This document shows positions 1 through 11,398 of a stretch of DNA of 64,000 bases, in pieces. The first letter of the stretch is position 1. Each line of letters opens with the position of its first letter. A program made the translations under genes and the position numbers. The notes under the pieces are model-generated. The model was given only the letters and a program-made list of their open reading frames with translations. It was not told the DNA's origin and did not search any database. Origin of the DNA: Aplectana chamaeleonis (Eukaryota; Nematoda; Chromadorea; Rhabditida; Cosmocercidae); the NCBI GenBank assembly GCA_029168955.1, contig JAPDOI010000175.1, positions 496,001 through 560,000 of the forward strand, given 5' to 3'.

Positions 1-350
1 GGCAGCGTTCACGATGATCATCCTCGTTGACTTTCCACAGTGAAATGATAGGCGAGAAGAATCCTAGGCTCCCAGTGCGGAAAGAACCGTAGAAAGCCAG
101 GTGCGGCAAAATAACGGATGCAAACAGGCGTTCTGAGGTCACCGAAATGCCTAATGTCCCCTTAGGTAACATCCTTGAAAGCGGTCGATTCCTCCACGCT
201 CAAAAGTCAACGCAAGCTAAAGTGGCCCTCTTTTAGCACAAAAACACGGTTTTCACATTCCCTTCAAGCATGATTTGCTGTATAGGGCACCAGACCTTCC
301 GTAAACGGTTGAGACATCAAAAGTGAAATATAACGCGAACACTGCTTCAA
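1..350. mobile_element. TTAA-type MITE, left end cut by window
   Basis: The window opens inside a terminal repeat (GGCAGCGTTCACGATGA) and the matching inverted end (CGCGAACACTGCTTCAAGG) lies near 335-352. The same ends border better copies at 1746, 5105 and 34622. No open frame of note lies inside. TTAA flanks with AGGCA-starting inverted ends are what piggyBac-mobilised MITEs show, but no transposase is present, so the superfamily is an inference. Confidence 0.5.
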
Positions 351-1745
351 GGTCAGGAATTTCGTTTTCGTTTAAGATTTTCATGAGAAAGACGTCGAGA
401 ATTGCTCTTTGGAGGCCCATAGTTTTTAGGCGGGAGCCAAGCTACATTTTTCTGCTCCCTCTATCGATCCATACCAAAAAAAACTGCGAATGAAAACATT
501 CTTGGGCGAGCGGCATCATGTATAGTTCCGTCCAGCAAAATTGGTTGAACTTATCCCCTGTGTAGACTCCATGCGTGTGGTTGCGTCACGGCCATTAACG
601 TCTATTAGCGCCGAGAAACTGAGCTACTGGTCAGTGCTGACCTCGACGAGATCACTTGATGTTCGTCTCTGTGCAACGTTTGTTCCGTTTTGATCTGTGA
701 CTTGCCCACGATTTTCAACTTCTACGAATTCGGTTTTTTTCATAAAGTTAAGGACGACATTTGAGCCCAGAGTTTTGATGAAAAACTCGAAAAAACGTGG
801 ACATGATTGTTCAGAGAACTACCGCAGTTTTGAACAAAAAGTTCACAATAAGACAGAGGGTGTTCAGCGCTGCAATTTTGTCAGGATTCAACACTGCAAC
901 AAGGGTTAAATTGCTCACATTGATACGTTGATTGCGTATGCTTTTGTTTCACTAAGAAAACATGATTCTGCCATTATGCGAAGCTTTTCGATCACGTTGC
1001 CTTGTTTTTTCAATCGAAGACATAAAATTACGAAAATAAGACGCTTCAAAAGACAATTTCTTTTCCGGTTTTTTCGGATTTTTTCGAATTCAAAACCGAA
1101 AATTTTTCGTTTTTCGGTTTTTTCGGTTTCAAAGTTTTTCGCACATGCCTGCTTCCGACACATACATCTAAACTCCGTTTTGAGCAAAAACACTAGGGAA
1201 TCCTTGTAATGCGTTCACACATATCGAAATTAAGGCGCTTTGTTATTTGTGCAGGGCAATCCAGACCCAAAGCAAAGCTTGATCCATACCGATGTTAGAA
1301 ATCATCTTGACATGGATATTTATCGTTGTTAGGAGCTTGTTCACGATGTAATCCGTTCCAACCATCTTTTAAATCTCTCCATTCGATCAGGTCTGGAGCG
1401 CCTCCGCCCATTTTCAACAAGGATAACCCAATGATTTTAAAGAGCATTTCTGACACGGGTGTGAGAAAATCTTTGATTTTTTTCAAGGGGTTGAATCCCC
1501 TGGGTGGGAGCATTTCTGATTTGAATTGAGCAATTGAACATTGGATTATGTCGCGTCTCAAACATAATAAATGTTGATAACCTTTCAGATCACTTACTAT
1601 TATGCTCTTTCTTTCGAACTTTTGTTTTCTTTAAACATTGCCTACAAAGGGCGGAATATTACCCACTCCAAGGTTTCAGACTGCTTGATCCTTGAACGTT
1701 TTAGGTCAGTACGAAGATACCCCAGCGTTTTTGCTCAAAAAGGAC
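351..1745. other. AT-rich DNA, no gene recognised
   Basis: The stretch holds only short overlapping frames on both strands with no recognisable domain. A low-complexity TTTTCGG-type run lies at about 1055-1140. I see no splice-supported exon. Confidence 0.4.
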
Positions 1746-2212
1746 TTAAAGGCATCGTGCGCACAGAAAACCGTATATTATTTTTTCATGTTTTTGTGTA
1801 GCTTGGCCTCTCTAGTGAACGAAAATGTCGAAGGGGCCCATGAAAAACCCTTATTTGTAAAGAAAAGTCAATCGGAACATATTGTAAATACGAATATGAA
1901 TTTCGCGCCATAATCCTTTTTGAAGTTTTCCTGCTTCTGGAGGCCTCGTCGCTGTCATTTTCGGAGTTTTTCTGCATGTGGAGTTCGTGCCTTAACTACT
2001 TTTCATGTTGTCTTACGGTTGCACCAACATTCTAGGAAAAAGTGCTAGATGACTGGTGAGAATTGGTGGCGGATATTCATCTTTGACGCCTTCCAACCTC
2101 ATTGCCCAACGTTTTTGACGCGCCAAAGTTCACCAGTGGGGTCTACCGGGCTCAATCATTAAATTGAGCCTGAAAAATGGAAATTGATTTCCAGCGCGAA
2201 CGATGCCTTTAA
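1746..2212. mobile_element. TTAA-flanked MITE, full length
   Basis: The left end reads TTAAAGGCATCGTGCGC at 1746 and the right end reads GCGCGAACGATGCCTTTAA, ending at 2212. These are inverted terminal repeats inside TTAA. The element is 467 bp long and non-coding. It belongs to the same family as the copies at 1, 5105, 34622 and 41959. Confidence 0.65.
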
Positions 2213-2599
2213 GGTGTGGGTGCCAATAGTGAGTTGTTCTGCATGATCTCCGCCGATCACTCAATCAGCCTGCTTGTTATCGATGTTGCGTGGTCGCCGC
2301 CACGGCGTGCGCGGCACACCGTATGCCAAGGCTGCCATGATTGGCAAACGGCGAGAAGGCGGGCGCACAAGACCCGTCCCAGCAAGAGGTCTGAATTAGA
2401 TCATTATGTTTTGAATAGTTTTCAATCAGTTTGGTTTATTTGCTGTTGTTTTTCCAAATGGGTCTCACTTGTCATCAAAAGCATCCAGGAAAAATGAGAA
2501 TGCAACGCAAAATGAAAAATCGGAAACAAAAGCCATGTAACTACTCATTTTTCCACGCAATAAAACAAAAACTTCAGAATTGTAAAAAGACAAAAAAAG
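2213..2599. other. Intergenic, nothing recognised
   Basis: This is a short unique-looking stretch with a GC-rich patch at about 2290-2390. No domain-bearing frame or repeat was recognised. Confidence 0.3.
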
Positions 2600-3665
2600 C
2601 GATTTTTTCCTTCAGGAAATCAACCAAAAAGAAGAATCTGACGCCGAATAAAAAAAGGAAAAATTTTCTGCTTTCGTATCGAGTCAGGATGTGGAAAGAA
2701 ATAGAAAATCCCAGCAATCAGAGAGGACATGGAAGAAATCGGAAAGTTTATTTCAAGATCCAGAAATCAACCAAAATTAGAATTTCGACGCCAAATCAAG
2801 AAACGAAAAAAGTTCTTGTTTCGATATCGAGTCGGGATATGGAAAGAATCTGAAACTCAGAAATTCAAAAAGGATATGGAAGGTACTGGAAATTCTTCTT
2901 CATGAGCAAGAAATCAACCAAACCGTTATGATTGGGAAGACGAATCAAGAAATTAAAGAACTTTCCGTTGCGATTTAGAGTCAGTATAAGGAAAGAATGG
3001 GAAACTCCGAACTTTAAATGATCATAAAAAAGAATCCGACATCTAAAAACTTTTCCAAAAACAACAAATAAACAAAAATGAGAAATTCAACGCTGAATCA
3101 AGAAATGAAAAAACGTCATGTTTTAGTAGCGAGTGAGGATATAGAAAGCAATCGAAAACTTGAAAATTTAAAAAAAGGACGCGGAAGGAATCGGAAGTTC
3201 TCCTTTACTCTCAAGAAATCAACCTAAATGTGAAGATTGGAAAGACGAATCGTGAAATGAAAAAAATTCCCGTTCCGATATCGAGTCGGGATATGGAAAG
3301 AATAGGAAACTCCGAAATTCAAAGAGGACGTGCAAAAAATCGGAAATCGGAAATTTTCCATCAAAAAACCAAAATTAAATTTCAGACTCCGAATCAAGAA
3401 ATAAAAAAAAAACTTTCCGTTTCGAATTCGAGTCAGTATAAGGCAAGATTCGGAAACTCCAAAAATTCAAAAAGCTCATGGAAAGGATCAGAAATTCCTT
3501 CCAAACAACAAATCAACGAAAATGAGAAATTCTTCACCGAATTAATAAATGAAAGAAAAACTTCATGTTTTAATAACGAGTCAGGGTATAGAAAGGAAAT
3601 GAAAACCTAAAAATTTCAAAACGGACGTGGAAGAAATGGGAAATTAATCCCTCAGAATCAGGAGG
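2600..3665. repeat. Degenerate minisatellite, period about 147 bp
   Basis: The landmark GAAATCAACC recurs at 2616, 2763, 2910 and 3215, with diverged forms near 3063, 3363 and 3509. This gives steps of 147, 147, about 152, about 152, 148 and 146. Each unit also carries a variant of TCGAGTCGGGATATGGAAAG. The frames running through it translate to lysine- and serine-rich repetitive peptides and are by-products of the repeat, not genes. About seven copies are visible, and they are strongly diverged from each other. Confidence 0.75.
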
Positions 3666-3802
3666 ACAACCGAAACGAAAAATTCGGCGCCGAACAGTTG
3701 GCGGTGCAGCTGGTCCGGGTGTCACAAGTTTTGCACGTCAATACGCGCGCAAAGGTGAGAAAACGACGAGGTGACGTCATCCCATGCTACCGGCCGATGG
3801 GT

Positions 3803-3872
3803 GGTCGACTGTCTGTGGACCTCGGTCGACAGACAGTCGATCGGACACATCACGGTCGACAGACAGTCGATC
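3803..3872. repeat. Short inverted and direct repeats around GTCGACAGACAGTCGA
   Basis: GGTCGACTGTCTGTGGACC at 3803 is followed by two direct copies of CGGTCGACAGACAGTCGATC at 3823 and 3853. The first copy is close to the inverse of the other two. The surrounding 3666-4493 is GC-rich with no recognisable gene. Confidence 0.6.
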
Positions 3873-4493
3873 CGCCCCTTGCAGTCAAACCACCCAGCGA
3901 CCGGTAAGCCACAAGGGTGACGTGTCAACCACCCGTTGGACGCCACGAGTGTCTGAGTATTGATCTCGTTCTCGCCAGCGACCCGTGCAGCAGGTCTGTT
4001 GCGGACGGTGGAGACATAGCGGTAGTAGCGGGTGTCACTAATATTATCAATACCATCGTTAGCCCCATGCCGTCCTCGGGCACGTTTCATGCGTTAGCTG
4101 TTGAGCATCATGCGCCAGCGCTTCAACCACGACTTGTCCCCGCAGCTGGTCGCTGGCTCCTGCCGCTGGTCGCTGTCGTCTGCCGCTTATCATCTGCTAT
4201 GGACGCAAACTTATATCGCCAATATCCGGATGAGTTGAAATCGCACCGGCTGCTCACGGTGTGGTAAGCTTATCAGCTGCGCTATTCTCCCGGTCTGAAT
4301 CGATTAGAGGTCCAGCGCACACGAGCGGCAGCGTTAGACGCGGATGAGATTCGAATGTATCTTTCTTGAGGAGGCAAGGCGCAGGCCTAACTACACCTAA
4401 GACAATATCGCTCCATGTTTTGAGCATTGTTGTTAACAGCTCATCAGCTCACTTGATCAGAATTGCCTGCAGTTCACGTGTACCTTGGACACT

Positions 4494-4792
4494 ATTCATA
4501 CTACTCAACGCCTACGCGACATGCGCGTGCCGCGCTGGCGTGGCGTTTGTGTACGAATAGCCCGACGCCTCGCCCTCGCGGCAGGCGCGTGACGCCCGCT
4601 TCTCCATGGCGGCGATGGCCGTAGCGGCTTTCCAACCATTTTCACTACTTAATCATCATCAACTCAATTCCGTTTCTTGATAAATAATTGCATTACTATC
4701 CGCTGCTATCGTGGTTGTGAACGCTTGGAAAGTATCCATACCCTAACGCCACGCCCGCTCGTGCAGCGATGGCGTTGAGTAGTATGAATAGC
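4494..4792. mobile_element. Palindromic GC-rich MITE
   Basis: The left end contains CTATTCATACTACTCAACGCC and the right end GGCGTTGAGTAGTATGAATAG, an inverted pair of about 21 bp at 4495 and 4769. Inside is a GC-rich CGCGTGCCGCGCTGGCGT segment. The same ends and core border the copy at 31273-31554. The element is non-coding. The 4793-5104 stretch that follows shows nothing recognisable. Confidence 0.6.
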
Positions 4793-5104
4793 GTCTTCGC
4801 GTGAGAAACAAAAACTCAGCAAATACGGCTGGATGGGTTGTGTAGGGTCAACGCACACCTACCATTAAAGATAATAAATGACTTTCAGCTTGATACTGTG
4901 TTGTGCGTCTTGACATTGAACATTTATTATGAGAAGCTCTTCATATTCTTATGGTTCTGGCTTCTTTTCGTTGCTATAGTTTCAACAACGAACTCTGTTT
5001 ACTGGATCGGCAGTCTTTGTATGAGCACAAAGGTATTGTGAGTTATAACACGAGCTTGTTTACTTTGTGAACGCAGGAAACCTCCTTTGCGATCGGCGCG
5101 AACC

Positions 5105-5649
5105 TTAAAGGCAGTGGTCACGATGAAAAACGTTATCGAAAAAACTACAAAAATCAGCTTAGATATAAAATAGCTCAAAAACTATTAAGGTAGCGCGGTG
5201 AAAAACGGGCTAGAATTAGAGTTATTAAGACCCTAAATTTCCAATTCGTGCACACGTGCACAGAAAGATCACAGTCTCATGCCAAGCATTCAAAAATCAT
5301 CGACACTCAGAGGAAGAAATAAATGCAAATTTACGTAATAAAACAGTTGAACAATGAAAGCAAGCACTTCAACCAATGTTTTTGACTAGATGTGTACATA
5401 AATTCGAAGGTTCATTGATTGAAATTCAAGTTCAAGCCGGCTGATGTTCTTGATACTAGAGATCATCGATGCCGATGATGTGGGGTGGACTCGTCCACCA
5501 TCAAAAGACAAGAAATTTCAGGCTTCGAATTTGGCCCAGAACAGCTACTTTTTCGCGATTTTTCTCATAGGTTCTACTACTCTATACCCAGAAAAGGGTT
5601 TAGAGAGGAAAAGAAGACGAGCACATTTGAGCGCGACCACTGCCTTTAA
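5105..5649. mobile_element. TTAA-flanked MITE, full length
   Basis: The ends are TTAAAGGCAGTGGTCACG at 5105 and CGCGACCACTGCCTTTAA ending at 5649, an inverted pair within TTAA. The element is 545 bp long. It is the cleanest member of the family in the window and carries no transposase frame. Confidence 0.7.
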
Positions 5650-6778
5650 CTAGCATAACTTGACCCTTCCTCCTACATTTTCACTCCGGCGAAGAAATCA
5701 GTGAGGCTGGAGGTCATGGCCAGATATGACCGTTGACATCCCCTGTAGTTTATTTCAACGAACTAGCTCAAGTTTGCTAGCAAGGGCTGCCATCAAAGTT
5801 TACCGCGCCCAGGCTTGAGATTGTAATTCAGGCTCGCCGGGTCGTGTCCACCTATCTTGCCACTGATCCAAGTGCTCAAGCAAGTCGTCTTTCTACAGAA
5901 CAATTTTTCAAACTGCTTGGAAAAGATGGCCTTTTCGTTCTGCAGCAAATGGCGCTCAATCTTGGTGATATTCCTGCCAGGTACACATATCATTCGAGAA
6001 TAACCAGTTGGTAGAGATATTGCAGCAGTAAGCCATTACATCGTATTTTAGTTACCTATCAATAGCTATGAGAAACGTTGGCGAGAGGTGGTTGGAAGAG
6101 GATCAGGACCATAACCTCATCGTCGACGAGAAACATCCATTGAAGAATTTCAAATCTGTCTAGTGCTGGAGTGCGTGCCACTTTAATATACAGCCGCACG
6201 ACAACCCGGTGTTTCGGACCGAATGATTTGAGCGATTTGCGCTGCGAGATCATTCATTGTTATGTTTCCAGTGATTTCGACTTATCAGGGAACCAGTTTT
6301 TGAAAATTCTATTTTACAGTGCCTTGTACTTGTTAGTGCTGTATAACTTCAAATAAATTTCAGCACTCTTTTAGTGTTCGATTGATTATGAACTGTTCAT
6401 CTACATTCAGCGGAGGCAGTATGGGAACGCGAATTCCATGCAATAAGATTCTCATATTTTTGTTCCAAAATCGAACGGAACTATCAAAGCCTCAAGGAAT
6501 TCCAATTCTTTCTAACGGTATCTTCACACTAATATATGTATATTACTACAGACATATACCCCTAATATTAAAATTCGAACAATATTTCAATCCAAACAAG
6601 ATCAAGTGTTCTCTAGTCGAAAATAGAACTCCTAGTTACCCTCTTTGCTGGAAAGCCTCGAAGTAGCTAGCGTGAATATGATTACGTTCTACTCATACAT
6701 TTCAAATGATTTTATACTGTTATGATTTCATGCCTCTCAAGCTATACCACACCAAAAAAGGCTATTGATGGTAACGTC
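5650..6778. other. Intergenic, no gene recognised
   Basis: Only short frames without recognisable domains are present. A possible exon cannot be excluded, but no splice-site pair supports one. Confidence 0.3.
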
Positions 6779-6886
<108 letters not shown>

Positions 6887-6956
6887 CACATATAAAAAGA
6901 ATCGCTAAGGCAAGAAAAATAATCAAAATCTTGACTATGGGCTATAGGGGGCTACG

Positions 6957-7054
6957 AAGCTGCCCCATCCCCATGCAGGCGCTGTGCTTAGCGGGTGCCA
7001 CGAAGGAGAGGATGAGCGTTCAGCACAGCGCCTGCATGGTGGTGGGGCAGCTTA
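6957..7054. repeat. Inverted repeat, about 32-bp arms
   Basis: Arms starting AAGCTGCCCCATCCCCATGC and ending GGTGGTGGGGCAGCTT pair with about two mismatches around a loop of about 30 nt. The GC-rich hairpin sits next to the AAT microsatellite in AT-rich DNA. It looks like a small foldback or MITE. Confidence 0.7.
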
Positions 7055-7289
7055 GAAGACGCGCCCGCCGCCCATCGGCATCGACGTATTTATCTCGATT
7101 ATTTTCCTAATCCTAATTTTTTTGTAATTTTTTGTTGTTGTGAGGCACTGAAGAAAGTGTTGAGGGTTTTTGTGTGTACGTACGTATATGGTGAAGGCTA
7201 GGTTGAATCGTAACCTTGATGTAGTCGAAAGTTTAGGTAGGAACTCGGAGGATTCAGCGATTTTCGTGAGTGGCGTCAACTTGACAGTC

Positions 7290-9560
7290 GACATTTCGCC
7301 AGAAATGCGAAAAATCCAAGGTCTCGTGGAATGTGAAAGATGAATGTCGTCCCTAAATTCGTAAAATGGTTTTTCTCTGAGAGATAACGCGAATTTCGCT
7401 GTTTGAGTGTTCGAATTGTGCTGAAAAAGTGTGTTTTTGTAAAAATTGCAAGCTCAAATCCTTCTAAAATCGAGGGAATCTGAATTTTCAGGCGAAAATA
7501 CGACATCTACGAATCTGGCTTGTGGGACATTGTCGAAAATTCGAAAAATTGCAGTTCTTCTTAAACCTCAAAGCCGGAATTTTGTCTAGAATCGAGAGAA
7601 TCGTGACTTTCGGTAAAAACCACGATTTTATAGCCGTGGCGTTTTGAGCTTTGTCGAAAAATTGAGAAATCTCGGTTTTTCGAAATTTAATATTCAAGAT
7701 GGTCCGAAAATTGTAAATTTCGAGAAAAACCACGAGTTTCACGAAGCTGAGGTTGGGAGCCTTGTCTAAACATTTTAAAATTGTGGTTTTTCGAGTTTTG
7801 AAGGTTATTAAATTGTTGGAAAATCATAAAAATCGCGTTTTTCTGCAAAAAAAAACACGATTCTGCGAGACTGAGCTTCGAAATTCTGTCAAAAATCCTG
7901 AAAATGGCTCTTTTTCAGAAAGTTCGAGGCTAGAAATAGTAAAAATCCTGACTTCAAGCAAAAAACGCGATTTTTGCGAAAATAAGATTCCAAATATTTT
8001 GTGGAAATTTCAAAAATGACTTTTTTTCGAAATTTTGAAGGCTAGAAGTTGTCTGAAATTGTAAAAATCGCGATTTCCTGCGAAAAAGTACGATTTCTGT
8101 GAAACTGAGATTGCGAGTATGGTCGAAAATCTCAAAAAAGGCTCTTTTTCGAAAATTTGAAGGTTAGAAATTGTTGGAAAATGGTAATAATCGCGATTTC
8201 CTGCGAAAAAACACGATTTATTTCGAAACTTAGCTTTTAAATGTTGTCGAAAATCTCAAAAAAGGCTCTTTTTCGAAAATTCGAAGGTTAGAAATTGTTG
8301 GAAAATCGTAAAAATCGCGATTTTATGCAAAAAGCGCGATTCTTGTGAAATTTGGATTTCAAATATTGTCGAAGATTTTAAAATGGCTCTTTTTCAGAAA
8401 TTTGAAGACTAGAAGTTGTCCAAAGTTGTAAAAATCGCGATTTCCTATGAAAAACACGATTTTTGCGAAACGGGGTTCGAAATGCTGTAAAAAAAAATTT
8501 GAAAATTTCACCTTTACAAAGATTCCAAAATTATGAAAACCGCTTTTTGGCGAAAAACACGATTTTTGCGAAACTGAAAAGATTCTTATAATTTTCTGAC
8601 TATTACTAGCCTTAAAATTTTCAATGTAGAGCCATTTTCTGAATTTTCGACCATATTCGCAATCTCATTTCCGTAAGAAGCGTGATTCAGCATGAAGACG
8701 CGATTTTTTCACGATTTCAGGCGCATTTCAAGACTTGAGCTTTTAGAAAACCTGCGATTTTTCGAATTTTCGAGAATATTTGGGAAGCCAGATTTTGCAT
8801 AGAATCTCCTAATTTCACAGCTCGTTTTTCCTTAAAGGCAATTTCGAACCTCCAAAACTCGACAACTCGCGATTTTAAAAAATTTAGGCAAAACTCGCAA
8901 AAAATACGATTTTCCCGTATTTTCGACGAAATTCAAAAATTCGGCTGCGAAAAATCATCGTGTTCTCCCGGAATGTTCGTTTTTTTAAATTTCCGGCCAT
9001 TTTCCAATTTTCGATTTTCCGAAACCCCTTTTTTTCAAAATTTCAACAAAATCGGGAATTCCAAACCGGTAAAAATCATAGCCGTCCTCGAAAAAAATCT
9101 TTCTCAACGATTAGAGGCAAAAATTGTCCGAAAATCGTAAGAATCGAGACTTTATGCAAAAACACGAGTTTTGCGAAATTGAGATTTCAAATAATGGAAA
9201 TCTTAAAAATTGTTCTTTTTCGGAAAATTGAAGGCTAGAAATTGTCATAAAATCGTAACATTCGCGATTTTCCGCAGAATACGTAATTTTAGCGAGGCTG
9301 AAATTTTAAATGTTATCGAAGATTCCAAAATTGCCCGTTTTTCGGACACATTACAGCCTTCAAATATCTGTAAAAGGGCGATTTTTAGAATTTCTGACAA
9401 CATTTCGCATTTCAGTTTCGCGAAAATCGCGTTTCTCACATATTTCACGTTTTCACACATAATAAAATAGCGGAAATCTTTCTGAATCGGGAAAATCGCC
9501 ATTCTTCAGAGAAAACTCAAATTTTACTGTACTGAGGCTTCGAATTCATCCGAGAACTTG
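7290..9560. repeat. A/T-phased tandem repeat field, unit about 122 bp
   Basis: The phrase GGCTCTTTTTCGAAAA or close variants recurs at 7906, 8140, 8264 and 8385, with a diverged form at 8018. Steps are 112 to 124 bp. Each unit alternates A-runs and T-runs split by CG-containing steps, such as AAAAATCGCGATTT and CGAAAAACACGATTTTTGCG. Successive runs are about 10 nt apart. Both edges fade into diverged copies. No frame through it has a recognisable domain. Confidence 0.65.
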
Positions 9561-10136
9561 GTCAAACCACATTTTTGGAGACTCGAGAGCTAGACTATTG
9601 CTAGATCCGTCCACTTACACAATAGACTCCCTTCACTGAATCCATAAAAGCCCTTCATCAACTCCATTTCTATCCTGTGAATTATGCCTGTCACAGACAA
9701 TTATCCCCCCTCTCTAACAACCCCTTAAAGGGAATTATGGCTCAGCATTTTACCATTGGCACCTGTGCCTGTCCCTGTTATCTAATGCGGCGGCGGTCAT
9801 TTTCCCGTCCGTCTGAGGTTGGAAGATTCGAATTTGGGCGCGCCGCGTTCGCTTACAGAGGGAGATGGCGTAGGTTGGCGGCCAGTTGCCCCAGTTTGAG
9901 TGCAATATTGATTGACATGACAGACAAAGACTGTGTCCTCGACAACAAACCCCAGAGTGGAAACATGGGAAACAGCATGGTTAGCACAAAATATCTGAAA
10001 TAGATGGGATCCGTAGTCGAAAACCATCTGAAAATCATCCATACCATCCTATAAACATGCATTTATTCATGAAAAAACACAAGACATGGTTTGATTCGAT
10101 TCGATTTATTGCTGGAGCATATTATATTGCAATTGT
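9561..10136. other. Intergenic 3' of histone H4
   Basis: No gene is recognised. The stretch lies downstream of H4 and no second histone gene is visible beside it. Confidence 0.3.
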
Positions 10137-10152
10137 GTCCCTAAAGAGGGCC
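10137..10152 (-). promoter_or_regulatory. Histone mRNA 3' stem-loop
   Basis: Read on the minus strand, 37-52 nt after the H4 stop codon, the sequence is GGCCCTCTTTAGGGAC. This is a six-pair stem with one G-A mismatch and a four-nt loop, preceded by AAC. Replication-dependent histone mRNAs end in a stem-loop of this form, bound by SLBP, instead of a poly(A) tail. The mismatch is unusual. Confidence 0.7.
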
Positions 10153-10188
10153 GTTGGGTTAGATGTAGAGACGATTCTCGAGAGCTTC

Positions 10189-10604
<416 letters not shown>

Positions 10605-10690
10605 CGATTTTGTCGACGCGGACAAGACCCGCCCCTTCTAGCTTTTCAGCCCATTCCACAGTTCCTACATGCTCTATCTTAGGAGTTTTT
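10605..10690 (-). repeat. Repeat-unit piece abutting the H4 promoter
   Basis: The segment containing GCTTTTCAGCCCATTCCACA is nearly identical to 12565-12640 and 14488-14565 inside the 1.92-kb repeat units. It is an isolated fragment of that unit placed directly upstream of H4. Confidence 0.75.
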
Positions 10691-10921
10691 GACTAGAAGA
10701 ACACGGAATACTCGGGAAATCGCCTCATTTACCACCCTTTCACAGCTCCACAATACTTACATTTCGCCGAATAATACTCCTCCTTTCAGAATCCATCGAA
10801 AATGTTCCGTACAGTCGAAACAATGCTTCAAACTGTGTTCACACCCCAGTAAAAATTCGTTTTCCGACCAGATGTCCACACAAACACCCCAATTTTGCAA
10901 CATATTCATCACATATATAAA

Positions 10922-11398
10922 AATCATCCGCATAAGCAACGACTTTGATGTCACTTGGGGGGACGGGCAAATCTTCCAGGTAAAGACTGAACAGAGCAGG
11001 CGATATGACTCTTACTTGAGGGACACCGGCAGCGATCGGGATGCTATTAGAGACATGTCCCTGAAACAGCACTTTTGCTCGGCGCACTTTGATGAGTGCA
11101 GTAATCCATCGCTTCTGCCAAGGCGGGAAGGTGGACCCCAATAGCTTCTCCGACAGTATGCCCAAGTTGACAGTGTCAAGCGCCTTCGTGAGGTCGAGGG
11201 CTACTCCAACAGTGCGTTGAGGCTTGGTGGTGTTGAAGCCATCCAAAACATAGCTCACAATCTCCAGCATCCGCAAACTCGATGCACTTAAGTTCGAACA
11301 CACGTACACCGAGTTTGTGTCAACCGCCAATAGGGAACTACTGCAGATTCCATCTTTTATCATTAGTTTCCAGTTTCTAAAACTCACCTAGAGTCAAC
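10922..11398 (-). pseudogene. LINE reverse-transcriptase fragment, copy 1 (truncated)
   Basis: The minus-strand frame carries RT palm motifs: GVALDLTKALDTVNL (motif A), GVPQVRVISPALFSLYLEDL (motif B) and VVAYADD (motif C). This is the arrangement of non-LTR retrotransposons of the CR1/Jockey/Ingi type. The frame leaves homology with the other two copies right after YADD, at about 10922, and runs into unrelated sequence. No endonuclease domain is present. It is a dead fragment in a tandemly repeated unit. Confidence 0.8.

Noticed and set aside
2431..3610. Lysine-rich protein genes
   Set aside because: The frames follow the 147-bp minisatellite and break between units.
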